A DNA stretch of 64,000 bases from Aminivibrio pyruvatiphilus (GTDB lineage Bacteria; Synergistota; Synergistia; Synergistales; Aminobacteriaceae): positions 1-64,000 of the forward strand of contig NZ_SORI01000010.1 in assembly GCF_004366815.1 (NCBI RefSeq). Direction: 5' to 3'. Both the position numbers and the translations under genes were made by a program. The notes beneath the pieces were generated by a model. It made no database searches. It saw only the letters and a program-made list of their open reading frames with translations, and was not told the DNA's origin. Below are positions 30,679 to 39,570 of the stretch, in pieces; positions within the stretch are counted from its first letter, which is position 1, and each line of letters begins with the position of its first letter.

Positions 30679-32490
30679 TTATTTTTTCTCTTCTGCAACA
30701 GAGCAGATCCGGAGTTCATCAAGCTGTTCCGGCGAGACCGGAGAAGGGGCCCCCGACATGAGGCACTGGGCTTTCTGGGTCTTCGGGAAGGCCATGACAT
30801 CCCGTATGGAGGATGCTCCGCAGAGAAGCATGGTCAGCCTGTCCAGGCCGAGGGCTATGCCTCCGTGGGGCGGCGTGCCGGAAGCGAGAGCGTCAAGAAG
30901 GAAGCCGAACCGGGCCCGGGCATCCTCCCTGGTAAAGGAGAGACAGGAAAAGACCTTTTCCTGGACCGCCGGGTCGTGGATCCTTATGGACCCACCGCCG
31001 ACTTCGTTTCCGTTCAGCACGCAGTCGTAAGCACGGGACCTGACCGTGCCTGGGTCCGTATCCATGAGGGCGATATCCTCCGGCACTGGTGAGGTGAAGG
31101 GGTGGTGCACCGCCGCCCAGCGGCCGGCCTCTTCATCCTTTTCGAAGAGGGGGAATTCAACGACCCAGAGAAACTCCCACCTGTCACAGGCGACATGTCC
31201 GTGTTCCCTGGCGAGATCAAGGCGAAGGGAACCGAGGATCTCCGACACTTCCCTCCGGTCGCCGCCGGCAAGGACAAAGAGAGCGCCGCCCTCCTGAAGT
31301 CCGGATATTTTTACCAGGTGCTTCTGCTGCCCTTCGTCAAGGAACTTTACGAGGGGTCCCTTGAGAGCCCCGTCTTTCAGCTGGAAAGCCGCAAGTCCCC
31401 TGGCACCGAGTTTTTTCGCCTTTTCCTCCACGTCGGAAAGATTCTTTCTCGATAAAGAAGCGCCGCCGGGAAGAGGAAGCCCCCTGACGTACCCCCCCGC
31501 CGCAAGGGTGTCCCGGAAGGGCTCGAATCCCGCCCCGGAAAATACGGGAGAGAGGTCGGCAATTTCAAAGGGAATCCTAAGGTCGGGCTTGTCGCTTCCG
31601 AAGCGGTCCATGGCCTCCCAGTAGGGCATTCTGCGGAAGGGGACGGGAATATCCACGCCCAGAATTTCCTTGAAGAGCCCCTTCATGTAGCCTTCCATAA
31701 GGGAATAGATGTTTTCCTCAGTGAGGTAGCTCATCTCGATGTCCACCTGGGTGAACTCGGGCTGGCGGTCGGCGCGCAGGTCTTCGTCCCGGAAGCATTT
31801 CACTATCTGGAAGTAGCGGTCGAATCCGCTGATCATAAGGATCTGCTTGAATATCTGGGGCGATTGGGGAAGCGCATAGAAAGTGCCCGGATTCACCCGG
31901 CTCGGGACAAGGTAGTCCCTGGCACCCTCAGGGGTGGAAAGAGTCAGCATGGGAGTCTCAATTTCGAGGAATCCCTCTCCCGAAAGAAAGTTTCTCGTAT
32001 ACATGGATATCCTGTGCCGGATTCTGAGGTTGCGCTGCATCCTCTCCCTGCGGAGATCAAGATACCTGTGGCGCAGCCTGAGGTTCTCGTCAACCCGGTC
32101 AGTGGCCTCGGAAATTTCAAAGGGAAGGGGGGCGGCGGGCGACAGAAGAAGGAAGTCCTCCGCCACGATCTCCCAGTCCCCCGTCTTCATGGAGGGGTTG
32201 GCCGTTCCTTCCGGCCGCGGGCGGATTTTTCCCCGGACGGCAAGAACAAATTCGCTGCGGAGGTCTCCAGCCCGTTCGTGAACTTCCGGAGTCAGCTCGG
32301 GATTGAAGACTACCTGGACCACCCCGGTGTGGTCCCATAACTCGATGAATATAAGGCCTCCGAGATCCCGCCTTCTGCGGACCCATCCGTTCACTGCCGC
32401 CGGAATCTCTTCTCCCGCCCTGCCGGAGACCATGCCGCAATAAGTGGTTCGCTGCCAGTTGCCGTCAAAATGACGATATGTTCCTTCCAT
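30679..32490 (-). CDS. aspS: Aspartyl-tRNA synthetase
   Basis: This 603-residue class II synthetase has the N-terminal OB-fold anticodon domain (VNGWVRRRRDLGGLIFIELWDHTG). Motif 2 reads RYFQIVKCFRDEDLRADRQPEFTQ-like, a bacterial GAD insertion domain lies around 290-420, and motif 3 reads GGIALGLDRLTMLL. It charges tRNA-Asp. It is the second gene of a hisS-aspS unit, 32 bp after hisS, an order seen in many bacteria. Whether it also charges tRNA-Asn was not judged. Confidence 0.96.
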   Translation of the reverse strand: MEGTYRHFDGNWQRTTYCGMVSGRAGEEIPAAVNGWVRRRRDLGGLIFIELWDHTGVVQVVFNPELTPEVHERAGDLRSEFVLAVRGKIRPRPEGTANPSMKTGDWEIVAEDFLLLSPAAPLPFEISEATDRVDENLRLRHRYLDLRRERMQRNLRIRHRISMYTRNFLSGEGFLEIETPMLTLSTPEGARDYLVPSRVNPGTFYALPQSPQIFKQILMISGFDRYFQIVKCFRDEDLRADRQPEFTQVDIEMSYLTEENIYSLMEGYMKGLFKEILGVDIPVPFRRMPYWEAMDRFGSDKPDLRIPFEIADLSPVFSGAGFEPFRDTLAAGGYVRGLPLPGGASLSRKNLSDVEEKAKKLGARGLAAFQLKDGALKGPLVKFLDEGQQKHLVKISGLQEGGALFVLAGGDRREVSEILGSLRLDLAREHGHVACDRWEFLWVVEFPLFEKDEEAGRWAAVHHPFTSPVPEDIALMDTDPGTVRSRAYDCVLNGNEVGGGSIRIHDPAVQEKVFSCLSFTREDARARFGFLLDALASGTPPHGGIALGLDRLTMLLCGASSIRDVMAFPKTQKAQCLMSGAPSPVSPEQLDELRICSVAEEKK

Positions 32491-32522
32491 GGGACCCTTC
32501 CTCTCACAACAACCCGGGTTCT

Positions 32523-33800
32523 TTACCCTTTCAGGGTAGAGAGCATTTCCTTTACCGCTTCCGCCAGACCTTCTCCGGGGATTTCCTGCTGTTCTCCCGT
32601 GGTGAGGTTCTTCACCGCCACCGTCCCCCGGGCGAGTTCATCCTCGCCGATGATGCAGACCAGCCGCGCGTTTCTGGCCGAAGCCGCTTTCATCTGGGCT
32701 TTCATGCTCCGATCGTTGAAATCCATGTCCGCCGAAATGCCGTTTTTTCTCAGATGATCCACCACGGAAAGAATGCCGGCTCTCGAGCGGGAATCCAGAG
32801 CGACGCCGAACACGTCAAGCAGGGGCTCTTCTCCGAAAGAACACCCTTCCTGCTCCATGACCATGAGAATACGGTCCACTCCGGCGGCAAAACCCACGCC
32901 GGGGACATGGGGACCCCCGATGGCTTCGGCGAGATTGTCATACCGGCCTCCTCCGCACACGGCGTTCTGGGACCCCAAGGCTCCGGAGAGTACTTCATAG
33001 GCGGTTTTCGTGTAATAGTCAAGTCCCCTGACAAGGCGTTTGTCCATACGGTAAACCGCCCCCAGCCCGTCGAGAGATGACCTGACGGCGTCGAAATGCT
33101 CCCTGCATTCGGAACATAGACTTTCGTATACGGAAGGAGCGTCCTCCGTGACTTCCCGGCAGGACTCCTTCTTACAGTCAAGAATCCTCAGGGGATTCCT
33201 GTCCATCCTGTCCCGGCAGGTTTCGCAAAGGTCTCCTTCCCTGGAGGAGAAATACCCTTTCAGTCGCTGCCTGTAATCAGGACGGCATGCAGGACATCCA
33301 ACGGAATTGATGACCACTTCGAGCCGGGACAGGCCCAGCCGTCTGAAAACCTCCAGGGACAGGGCGATGATCTCCGCATCGGCATAGGGGGAGGCGGAGC
33401 CGAGGCTTTCAAAATCGACCTGCCAGAACTGCCTGTAGCGGCCTTTCTGGGGGCGTTCATATCTGAACATGGGGCCTGCGCACCACATTTTGACCGGCTG
33501 GGGAAGGGTTCCCATCCTGTGTTCAAGATAGGAGCGGACCATGGAGGCCGTAGCCTCCGGACGAAGGGTGATGCTCCGTCCCCCCTTGTCGGTGAAGGTG
33601 TACATCTCTTTTTCCACCACGTCAGTCGTGTCGCCTATGCCCCTTGAAAAAAGCTCGGTGTGTTCGAAAATGGGCAGGTGAACCTCGGAAAAGCCGAAAT
33701 CCACCGCAGTCTTCCGGAGAACACCGAAGACGTAGTCCCATTTCCACGATTCAAAGGGAAGTATATCCCGAACCCCCTTGGGGGCACTGATTTCCGACAT
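32523..33800 (-). CDS. hisS: Histidyl-tRNA synthetase
   Basis: This 425-residue class II synthetase begins SAPKGVRDILP and has motif 1 and 2 regions (TLRPEATASMVRSYLEH; PMFRYERPQKGRYRQFWQVDFE). It carries the HisRS-specific LVRGLDYYTKTAYE and GGGRYDNL, motif 3 GVGFAAGVDRILM, and the C-terminal anticodon domain. A zinc-like insertion with two CxxC pairs (CETC, CSEC) and further cysteines lies around 190-240. AGGAGGAGATAAC precedes the ATG at 33800. It leads the hisS-aspS unit. Confidence 0.96.
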   Translation of the reverse strand: MSEISAPKGVRDILPFESWKWDYVFGVLRKTAVDFGFSEVHLPIFEHTELFSRGIGDTTDVVEKEMYTFTDKGGRSITLRPEATASMVRSYLEHRMGTLPQPVKMWCAGPMFRYERPQKGRYRQFWQVDFESLGSASPYADAEIIALSLEVFRRLGLSRLEVVINSVGCPACRPDYRQRLKGYFSSREGDLCETCRDRMDRNPLRILDCKKESCREVTEDAPSVYESLCSECREHFDAVRSSLDGLGAVYRMDKRLVRGLDYYTKTAYEVLSGALGSQNAVCGGGRYDNLAEAIGGPHVPGVGFAAGVDRILMVMEQEGCSFGEEPLLDVFGVALDSRSRAGILSVVDHLRKNGISADMDFNDRSMKAQMKAASARNARLVCIIGEDELARGTVAVKNLTTGEQQEIPGEGLAEAVKEMLSTLKG

Positions 33801-33945
33801 GTTATCTCCTCCTGCCGGCAGGACCTTCTCCTCTTTTCTGATAAAGAGGGAAAGCGCCGGATATACATTATGCAGGATAGTATACCTCAACGTAGGGTTC
33901 ATTTTCCACACCGGATCTGTATTTTTCCCGGGAAGCCGCAGGGAA

Positions 33946-33982
33946 AAGGAAAGCCCCGGCTCCTGCGGCCGGGGCTTTCCTT
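33946..33982 (-). terminator. Terminator of spoVS
   Basis: Fifteen perfect pairs (33946-33960 with 33968-33982; core GCCCCGGC) and a 7-nt loop lie 12 bp after the spoVS stop. A short T-rich run follows on the minus strand. Confidence 0.85.
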
Positions 33983-33994
33983 GCTTCTGCGGTT

Positions 33995-34255
33995 CTACCG
34001 CGATTCGAGCTGGAACTTGATGGCCGTCCTCTCTTCATCGTCAATGGATATCTTGGAAAAGGCAGGGATGCATACGAGATCGATGCCGTTCGGCGCCACA
34101 TATCCCCGGGCTATGGCAATAGACTTCACCGACTGGTTGACCGCCCCTGCGCCTACTGCCTGTACCTCCACAGCCCCCTTTTCCCGCAGCACCGCAGCAA
34201 TGGCTCCTGCAACGGATTTGGGCTGTGACTTGGCAGAGACCTTGAGAACTTCCAT
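33995..34255 (-). CDS. spoVS: Stage V sporulation protein S (SpoVS)
   Basis: This 86-residue protein is SpoVS from end to end: MEVLKVSAKSQPKSVAGAIA, VQAVGAGAVNQSVKSIAIARGYVAPNGIDLVCIPAF. It has an Alba-like fold and is found in many non-sporulating groups as well as Bacillus and Thermus; the molecular role is not settled, though RNA or DNA binding is suspected. GAAGGAGGTCTTTTCT precedes the ATG. It is a single-gene unit with its own promoter about 105 bp upstream and terminator. No other sporulation gene is in the window. Confidence 0.95.
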   Translation of the reverse strand: MEVLKVSAKSQPKSVAGAIAAVLREKGAVEVQAVGAGAVNQSVKSIAIARGYVAPNGIDLVCIPAFSKISIDDEERTAIKFQLESR

Positions 34256-34361
34256 AGAAAAGACCTCCTTCATTGGTTGACGACCCGAATTGTGATCAGA
34301 TGCAATCATAAAACCATGAAGCCTGAAGGCCCGCAAAAAACCAACGCAAAGTTTTCAAATA

Positions 34362-34391
34362 AGTATAATCGCAGAGTTAAGTTCTTTGCAA
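34362..34391 (-). promoter_or_regulatory. Promoter of spoVS
   Basis: The minus strand shows TTGCAA (34386-34391), 18 bp, TATACT (34362-34367), leaving a leader of about 100 nt before spoVS. Confidence 0.55.
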
Positions 34392-34404
34392 GAAGAAAAT
34401 ACAA

Positions 34405-35433
34405 TTACTTCCTTTCTGATGGATCAGTTCTCCCTTCTCCCGTCCGCCGCCGGAGTATCCGGCGCTCCCACTCTTCGAGGTGTTTTCTGTCCTCCGGAAA
34501 TAGCTGGGAAAAAAGCTGCGCTCTGAGGTCCGTTCCAATGGAACCCCTGTCACCCCGTGTCTTCGATTTTCCGCCGATCCCGCCCCAGGAGATCTTTTCT
34601 TTTCCGCTGAACAGGTCGAAGTCGACCAGGCGGGAGCCGTCCGCCCCGTATTCAAGCCCCATAAGGATCTCCTTTATCGTCTGTGCCGGGAGAAAGGTAA
34701 AGAGCCTCAGACGGTATATTTTCACCGCCATGAGGATGTGGGCGTAATCCTTTCCCCACCCCTCCCCGAGGATCATGCCGGCTTCGAGACTTTCAAGAAC
34801 GGCGCGGAGCCGTTCGTAATGGTCGAGATAGCGGCCCCAGGAATCATAGATCCGTATCTCAAGCTCGTTCCACTGACGGTTCTCCAGCCCTTCGCTGAAA
34901 TACCACAGTGCCCTGCTGCGGAGGGAGTTGAGCAGTTTTTCGAAGGAGACTCCCTCCACGTGGAGCACTTCGTCCATCATGTCGGCAATTGAGAGGGATC
35001 TGTTCAGCGGCTTCGCCGTAAAACAGACCGCGATGCTCCCCTTCCTGGCAACACGAAGGACAGACCGGAGTCTTCCCCGTTCCGCCGAGTAGTCGCGGGC
35101 TATCTGGCCGATAACCCGTTCCTTTTCCCCGAAGACCCGGAAAAAAAGAAGACGGGGCATGATTCTCACCGACAACGGCCAGGCTTCATACCCGCTGTTC
35201 AGGAAAAGGGCAAGAATCTCATCGGCGGCGGCGGCGGCCATGAGGAACCGGCGGTCGTCTCCCCGGGGGCCTCCCCGGAAGAGAATCACGGACTGCCCTT
35301 CTCCCGCGCTGTCAAAAGCGCCTTCAAGAGTGTGCTCCGTGCACCGGAATTTCGAAGAAACCAGGGATTTCATTGCGGCTTCGTTCCCTTTCAGCAGCAG
35401 GATGCGCGGTCCTCCTCGGACGATGGAAAGCAC
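34405..35433 (-). CDS. Protein of unknown function
   Basis: I do not recognise this 342-residue protein. It is soluble, charged and mixed alpha/beta, with VLSIVRGGPRILLLKGNEAA at the N terminus, a VILFRGGPRGDDRRFLMAAAAADEIL segment, a mostly helical middle and a basic C-terminal tail (RRILRRRTGEGR). It has no membrane segment and no cysteine motif. I chose a GTG start at 35433 because GGGGGGAG lies 5 nt upstream; an upstream ATG would overlap the preceding gene by 44 bp. It follows a metallophosphoesterase gene by 19 bp and is probably cotranscribed with it. Confidence 0.7.
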   Translation of the reverse strand: MLSIVRGGPRILLLKGNEAAMKSLVSSKFRCTEHTLEGAFDSAGEGQSVILFRGGPRGDDRRFLMAAAAADEILALFLNSGYEAWPLSVRIMPRLLFFRVFGEKERVIGQIARDYSAERGRLRSVLRVARKGSIAVCFTAKPLNRSLSIADMMDEVLHVEGVSFEKLLNSLRSRALWYFSEGLENRQWNELEIRIYDSWGRYLDHYERLRAVLESLEAGMILGEGWGKDYAHILMAVKIYRLRLFTFLPAQTIKEILMGLEYGADGSRLVDFDLFSGKEKISWGGIGGKSKTRGDRGSIGTDLRAQLFSQLFPEDRKHLEEWERRILRRRTGEGRTDPSERK

Positions 35434-35452
35434 GCCACTCCCCCCTTTTTGG

Positions 35453-36073
35453 TCACAATCCCCTTTTTCTCCGTCCCAGCCGTCCGTCATCCACATATCC
35501 GGGATAGGGCAGACAGTACACCTTTCCCAGGGAAAGAGAAATGATATGTACGCCCAGAAGCCCGTTTAAGAAAAAGCGCCCCTGTTCGGAACAGTCCGCC
35601 TGCGACGGCTCATGGCCGAAAAGATTGTATCTGAGCGGGGGCTCCTCAAGACCGGACATGTCATGGCTGAGGTTGAAACCCTCTCCGCAGAGTTCGATCC
35701 GTCCCCGGTCCCTGAAGACCAGGCTTTCCGGAAAAAATTCTCTGACCGTGGCCTCGTTGTCGTGATTTCCGGTGACAAAGACCAGGCCAGGGGAATCATC
35801 TCCTTCCAGAGCCCGCCTGAGATGCTCCAGCTTGGCCCTGTATCTCGGCAGTTCCCCCGGGGAGAGTTCAAGCTTCACGTCATCGGCCAGGTCGCCCGTA
35901 TGCACTATCCACCGGGGAGAAAGTACCTTCACAAGCCTGCGAACCGCCCCGTAGACGGTCGATGGTGTATCGGCGAGGTGCATGACCAGATCGCCCTTCA
36001 GCTCCCTGACCTCTGGCGGAACATATATTCCCAAAAAGACGCCGTACAGCGGCATCCACCAGTTTTTATCCAT
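35453..36073 (-). CDS. Metallophosphoesterase (calcineurin-like)
   Basis: This 206-residue protein shows the calcineurin-like metal-site motifs in order: MHLADTPS near residue 32 in place of the usual DxH, VHTGDLAD (GD motif), VTGNHDN (GNHD) and NLFGHEPS (GHE). It could hydrolyse a phosphoester such as a nucleotide or phospholipid head group; the first motif is unusual, lacking the standard DLH. Cotranscription with the unknown protein downstream is likely. Tex lies divergently upstream. Confidence 0.8.
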   Translation of the reverse strand: MDKNWWMPLYGVFLGIYVPPEVRELKGDLVMHLADTPSTVYGAVRRLVKVLSPRWIVHTGDLADDVKLELSPGELPRYRAKLEHLRRALEGDDSPGLVFVTGNHDNEATVREFFPESLVFRDRGRIELCGEGFNLSHDMSGLEEPPLRYNLFGHEPSQADCSEQGRFFLNGLLGVHIISLSLGKVYCLPYPGYVDDGRLGRRKRGL

Positions 36074-36166
36074 GAGCGGCCCCTCTCTTCCAGGCAGATT
36101 CTACCATGATATAGCCCCCCTTTTCCTGCCGTGCTAGAATGAGAAAAAAAGAACCGGAGGCTTTGA

Positions 36167-38305
36167 ATGAACGCCCACATCGCCCAGCGCGTTTCCCAGG
36201 AGCTGAAAATTGCCCCTTCGTCCGTGGAAGCGGTTCTGTCCCTTCTCGAGCAGGACGCCACCGTTCCCTTTATCGCACGGTACCGGAAGGAAGCCACGGG
36301 CTCCCTCGATGAAGAGGCCATTTTTGCCATAAAGGAGCGCTATGCCAGGCTCGAAGAACTTGAAGCGAGAAAAAAAGCGGTGCTCTCCTCTCTTGAGGAA
36401 CGGAGCCTTCTTTCATCCGTTCTCGAAGAACAGATCAGGAACGCCCCTTCCCTGACCATCCTCGAAGACATATACCTTCCCTTCCGTCCCAAGCGAAGAA
36501 CGCGGGCATCCATGGCCGAGGAAAAGGGACTGGCACCCCTCGCAGAACGTCTGCTGCTCCAGAAGGGTGACGACCCGGCCGCTCTCGCCCTCTCTTTTGT
36601 TTCCGAAGAAAGAGGAGTGGCTTCGGAAGAGGAGGCCCTTCAGGGAGCGCTCGACATCATCGCCGAGCGGATAAGCGAACACGGCGAGGCGCGGAGGAAG
36701 ATGCGGCTTCTTTTCGGAAGGCGGGGGAAAATACGGAGTTCCGTCGCTAAAGGAAAGGAAGAGGAAGGGGCCAAGTTCAGAGATTACTTCTCCTGGGAGG
36801 AACCGGCCGCCCCGGCTCCGTCCCACAGGATCCTGGCCATGTTCCGGGGAGAAAAGGAAAAATTCCTCAGCCTCTCCGTCCTTCCTCCCGAGGACGAGGC
36901 GCTGAGGATACTCAGGGAAATATTTCTTCTCGGCAGCGGCCCCGACTCCGTCCTTGTGGACCGGGGAATCGTCGACGGCTACCGCCGTCTTCTCGCTCCG
37001 TCCATGGAAACGGAACTGAGGAACGCCTTGAAGAAAAAGGCCGACCGGGAGGCCATCTCCGTTTTTGCGGGCAACGTGAAGGAAGTGCTCCTCGCCCCCC
37101 CCCTCGGCCCGAAAAACATTCTTGCCGTAGACCCCGGATTCAGGACCGGGTGCAAGTTTGTCTGCCTGAACAGGCAGGGTGACCTTCTCCATCACGGGGT
37201 GATCTATCCCCATCCCCCCCGTGGAGACGAAAAGGGAAGCGCCGACACCATCCTCCGTGCTGCGGAAAAATACGAAATTGAAGCCATAGCCGTGGGCAAC
37301 GGCACCGCGGGAAGAGAGACGGAGCGGTTCCTCCGCGGGCTCGGCCTGCCTTCATCCATCATCATAACCATGGTGAACGAAAGCGGGGCTTCCGTATACT
37401 CCGCTTCCGAAACTGCAAGAAGAGAGTTTCCCGAGTACGATCTTACCGTCCGCGGAGCCGTTTCCATCGGGCGGAGACTTCTCGATCCCCTGGCAGAACT
37501 GGTGAAGATCGATCCCAAGTCCATCGGCGTGGGACAGTACCAGCATGACGTGGACCAGAAGGAGCTGAAGAAGTCTCTCGATACGGTGGTGGAGTTCTGC
37601 GTTCATGCCGTGGGCGTGGACCTGAATACTGCAAGCCTGGAGCTTCTCTCCTCCGTTTCGGGTCTCGGGCAGTCCACGGCCGGTCAGATAATGAAGTACA
37701 GGGAGGCCAACGGTCCCTTCTCAACCCGGAAGGAGCTGCTGAACGTCCCCCGCCTCGGGCCGAAGACCTTCGAGCAGGCAGCCGGGTTCCTCCGGGTTTC
37801 CGGGGGCCCTGACCCTCTTGACCGCAGTGCCGTCCACCCCGAACGGTACCCCATCGTGGAACGGATGGCGGCCGATCTCGGCTGCTCCGTTTCGGAACTG
37901 ATGAAGGATCCCGGGAAGAGGAGCCTCATCGACCCGGAACGATATATTTCAGGCGACGCGGGTCTCCCGACCCTCACGGATATCCTTGCGGAGCTTGAAC
38001 GTCCTGGACGGGATCCCCGGCAGACCTTCGAGATCTATTCCTTCACCGAGGGAATCGAAAAAATCGACGATCTCGCCCCGGGCATGACGCTCCCCGGAGT
38101 GGTGACGAACATCACCTCCTTCGGCGCCTTTGTCGACATCGGCGTCCACCAGGACGGGCTGGTGCACAGGAAGCACCTGCCCGGAGGAACGGAATCGGGA
38201 CTCCGGCCCGGACAAAGGGTGGAGGTCTCGGTCCTTGACGTGGACCGCGCCAGGAACCGCATTGCCCTGTCCATGAAAGGACATGGGGGGAGGAAGAAAA
38301 AATGA
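36167..38305 (+). CDS. tex: Tex-family transcription accessory RNA-binding protein
   Basis: The 712-residue protein has the Tex layout: N-terminal helical domain (VPFIARYRKEATGSLDEEAI), a YqgF-like nuclease-fold domain with ILAVDPGFRTGCK, and helix-hairpin-helix segments (LLSSVSGLGQSTAGQIMKYR; LLNVPRLGPKTFEQAAGFLR). A C-terminal S1 domain contains GVVTNITSFGAFVDIGVHQDGLVHRKHL. It binds nucleic acids and ribosomes and influences transcription and stress tolerance. GGAGGCTTTGA precedes the ATG. Its stop overlaps the start of the flavoprotein gene (ATGA). Confidence 0.95.
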   Translation: MNAHIAQRVSQELKIAPSSVEAVLSLLEQDATVPFIARYRKEATGSLDEEAIFAIKERYARLEELEARKKAVLSSLEERSLLSSVLEEQIRNAPSLTILEDIYLPFRPKRRTRASMAEEKGLAPLAERLLLQKGDDPAALALSFVSEERGVASEEEALQGALDIIAERISEHGEARRKMRLLFGRRGKIRSSVAKGKEEEGAKFRDYFSWEEPAAPAPSHRILAMFRGEKEKFLSLSVLPPEDEALRILREIFLLGSGPDSVLVDRGIVDGYRRLLAPSMETELRNALKKKADREAISVFAGNVKEVLLAPPLGPKNILAVDPGFRTGCKFVCLNRQGDLLHHGVIYPHPPRGDEKGSADTILRAAEKYEIEAIAVGNGTAGRETERFLRGLGLPSSIIITMVNESGASVYSASETARREFPEYDLTVRGAVSIGRRLLDPLAELVKIDPKSIGVGQYQHDVDQKELKKSLDTVVEFCVHAVGVDLNTASLELLSSVSGLGQSTAGQIMKYREANGPFSTRKELLNVPRLGPKTFEQAAGFLRVSGGPDPLDRSAVHPERYPIVERMAADLGCSVSELMKDPGKRSLIDPERYISGDAGLPTLTDILAELERPGRDPRQTFEIYSFTEGIEKIDDLAPGMTLPGVVTNITSFGAFVDIGVHQDGLVHRKHLPGGTESGLRPGQRVEVSVLDVDRARNRIALSMKGHGGRKKK

Positions 38306-39558
38306 GCGGACCGAGAGTCGTAGTCATCGGGGGCGGAGCCGCAGGCCTCATGGCGGCCGGGCGGGCCGCGGAAAAAGGAGCCCGGGTCATCCTGGTGGAG
38401 AAAAACCAGACCCTCGGCGCGAAACTCCTGCTCAGCGGCAAGGGCAGGTGCAACCTTACAAGTGCCGAAGAGGACATGGAAACCTTTCTCTCGGCCTTCG
38501 GACCGAAGGGGAAATTTCTTTACTCGGCCTTTTCCCGTTTCGGTCCCGCGGAAACCCTGGATTTTTTTTCCTCCCGGGGACTCAAAACGAAGGTGGAACG
38601 GGGAAAACGTGTTTTTCCCGAAAAGGGAGGTTCCGAAAAAGTAATCAACTGCCTCATCGACTACATCCGCCAGGGAGGGGTCACCGTATACCGGAACAGG
38701 GAAGCCCTCAACCTGGAAATCAGAGACGGAAGGGCCCTCCGGTTCATCCTGCGGGGACAGGAAGTCGAGGGGGATGCCTTCGTAATCTGCACGGGGGGAA
38801 GATCCTTTCCCAAAACGGGGTCGACAGGGGACGGATACAGGTTTGCCAAAAGAGCCGGCCACGAGGTCGTCCAGCCGGTGCCTGCCCTCTGTCCCGTCCG
38901 GCTGAAGGAAAAGTGGCCTCTTTCAGCCCGGGGACTGAACCTGAAAAACGTTTCCCTTACCCTCCTGAAGGACGGAACAGTAATATCCAGGCGCTTCGGG
39001 GAACTGCTTCTGACTCATTTCGGCATCAGCGGACCCATTGCCATGGACATGAGCAGAGAAATAGGTGACGCCTGCGCCGCAGGAAACGCGGCTCTCTTCC
39101 TTGACCTGAAGCCTGCCCTGACCATGGATGTGCTCACGGCACGCATCGGGAGGGACCTGGAAAAATACGCGGGAAAAATGTTCCAGGACTGCCTGAAGGA
39201 CCTGCTTCCAGGGGGACTGATTCCTGCGGTGGTGCAAAAGGCACCCATTCCCCCCGATAAAAGGGCGGAATACATTTCCGCAGAGGAAAAAAAGAATCTG
39301 GCCCATCTTCTCAAGGAGTACCCCCTGACTCCCGACGGACTGCTCGGCTTTGACTGGTCCATCGTTACCAGCGGAGGCGTGGACCTCAGGGAAATCGATC
39401 CGAAGACCATGGGCTCCAGGATCGTGGAAAACCTCTTCTTTGCAGGAGAAATTCTTGACCTTGACGGCCCCACGGGCGGGTTCAACCTCCAGATGTGCTG
39501 GAGCACGGGCTACGTCGCCGGCGAAAGCGCGGCATCGGCCGCATGCCGGGAGAACTGA
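38302..39558 (+). CDS. HI0933/BaiN-type flavoprotein oxidoreductase
   Basis: This 418-residue protein has an N-terminal FAD-binding Rossmann motif VVVIGGGAAGLMAAGRAAEKGARVILVEKN and LLSGKGRCNLT. The family signatures TGGRSFPKTGSTGDGY and the C-terminal TSGGVDLREIDPKTMGSRIVENLFFAGEILDLDGPTGGFNLQ are present. It belongs to the HI0933 family, whose members include BaiN, linked to bile-acid reduction, but the reaction of most members is unknown. Translation is coupled to tex by ATGA overlap. It is followed 12 bp later by the HD-GYP gene. Confidence 0.88.
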   Translation: MSGPRVVVIGGGAAGLMAAGRAAEKGARVILVEKNQTLGAKLLLSGKGRCNLTSAEEDMETFLSAFGPKGKFLYSAFSRFGPAETLDFFSSRGLKTKVERGKRVFPEKGGSEKVINCLIDYIRQGGVTVYRNREALNLEIRDGRALRFILRGQEVEGDAFVICTGGRSFPKTGSTGDGYRFAKRAGHEVVQPVPALCPVRLKEKWPLSARGLNLKNVSLTLLKDGTVISRRFGELLLTHFGISGPIAMDMSREIGDACAAGNAALFLDLKPALTMDVLTARIGRDLEKYAGKMFQDCLKDLLPGGLIPAVVQKAPIPPDKRAEYISAEEKKNLAHLLKEYPLTPDGLLGFDWSIVTSGGVDLREIDPKTMGSRIVENLFFAGEILDLDGPTGGFNLQMCWSTGYVAGESAASAACREN

Positions 39559-39570
39559 AGGTTCCGCGGC

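Noticed and set aside
33995-34255. SpoVS as evidence that the organism forms spores
   Set aside because: SpoVS is common in non-sporulating lineages and no other sporulation gene is present here.
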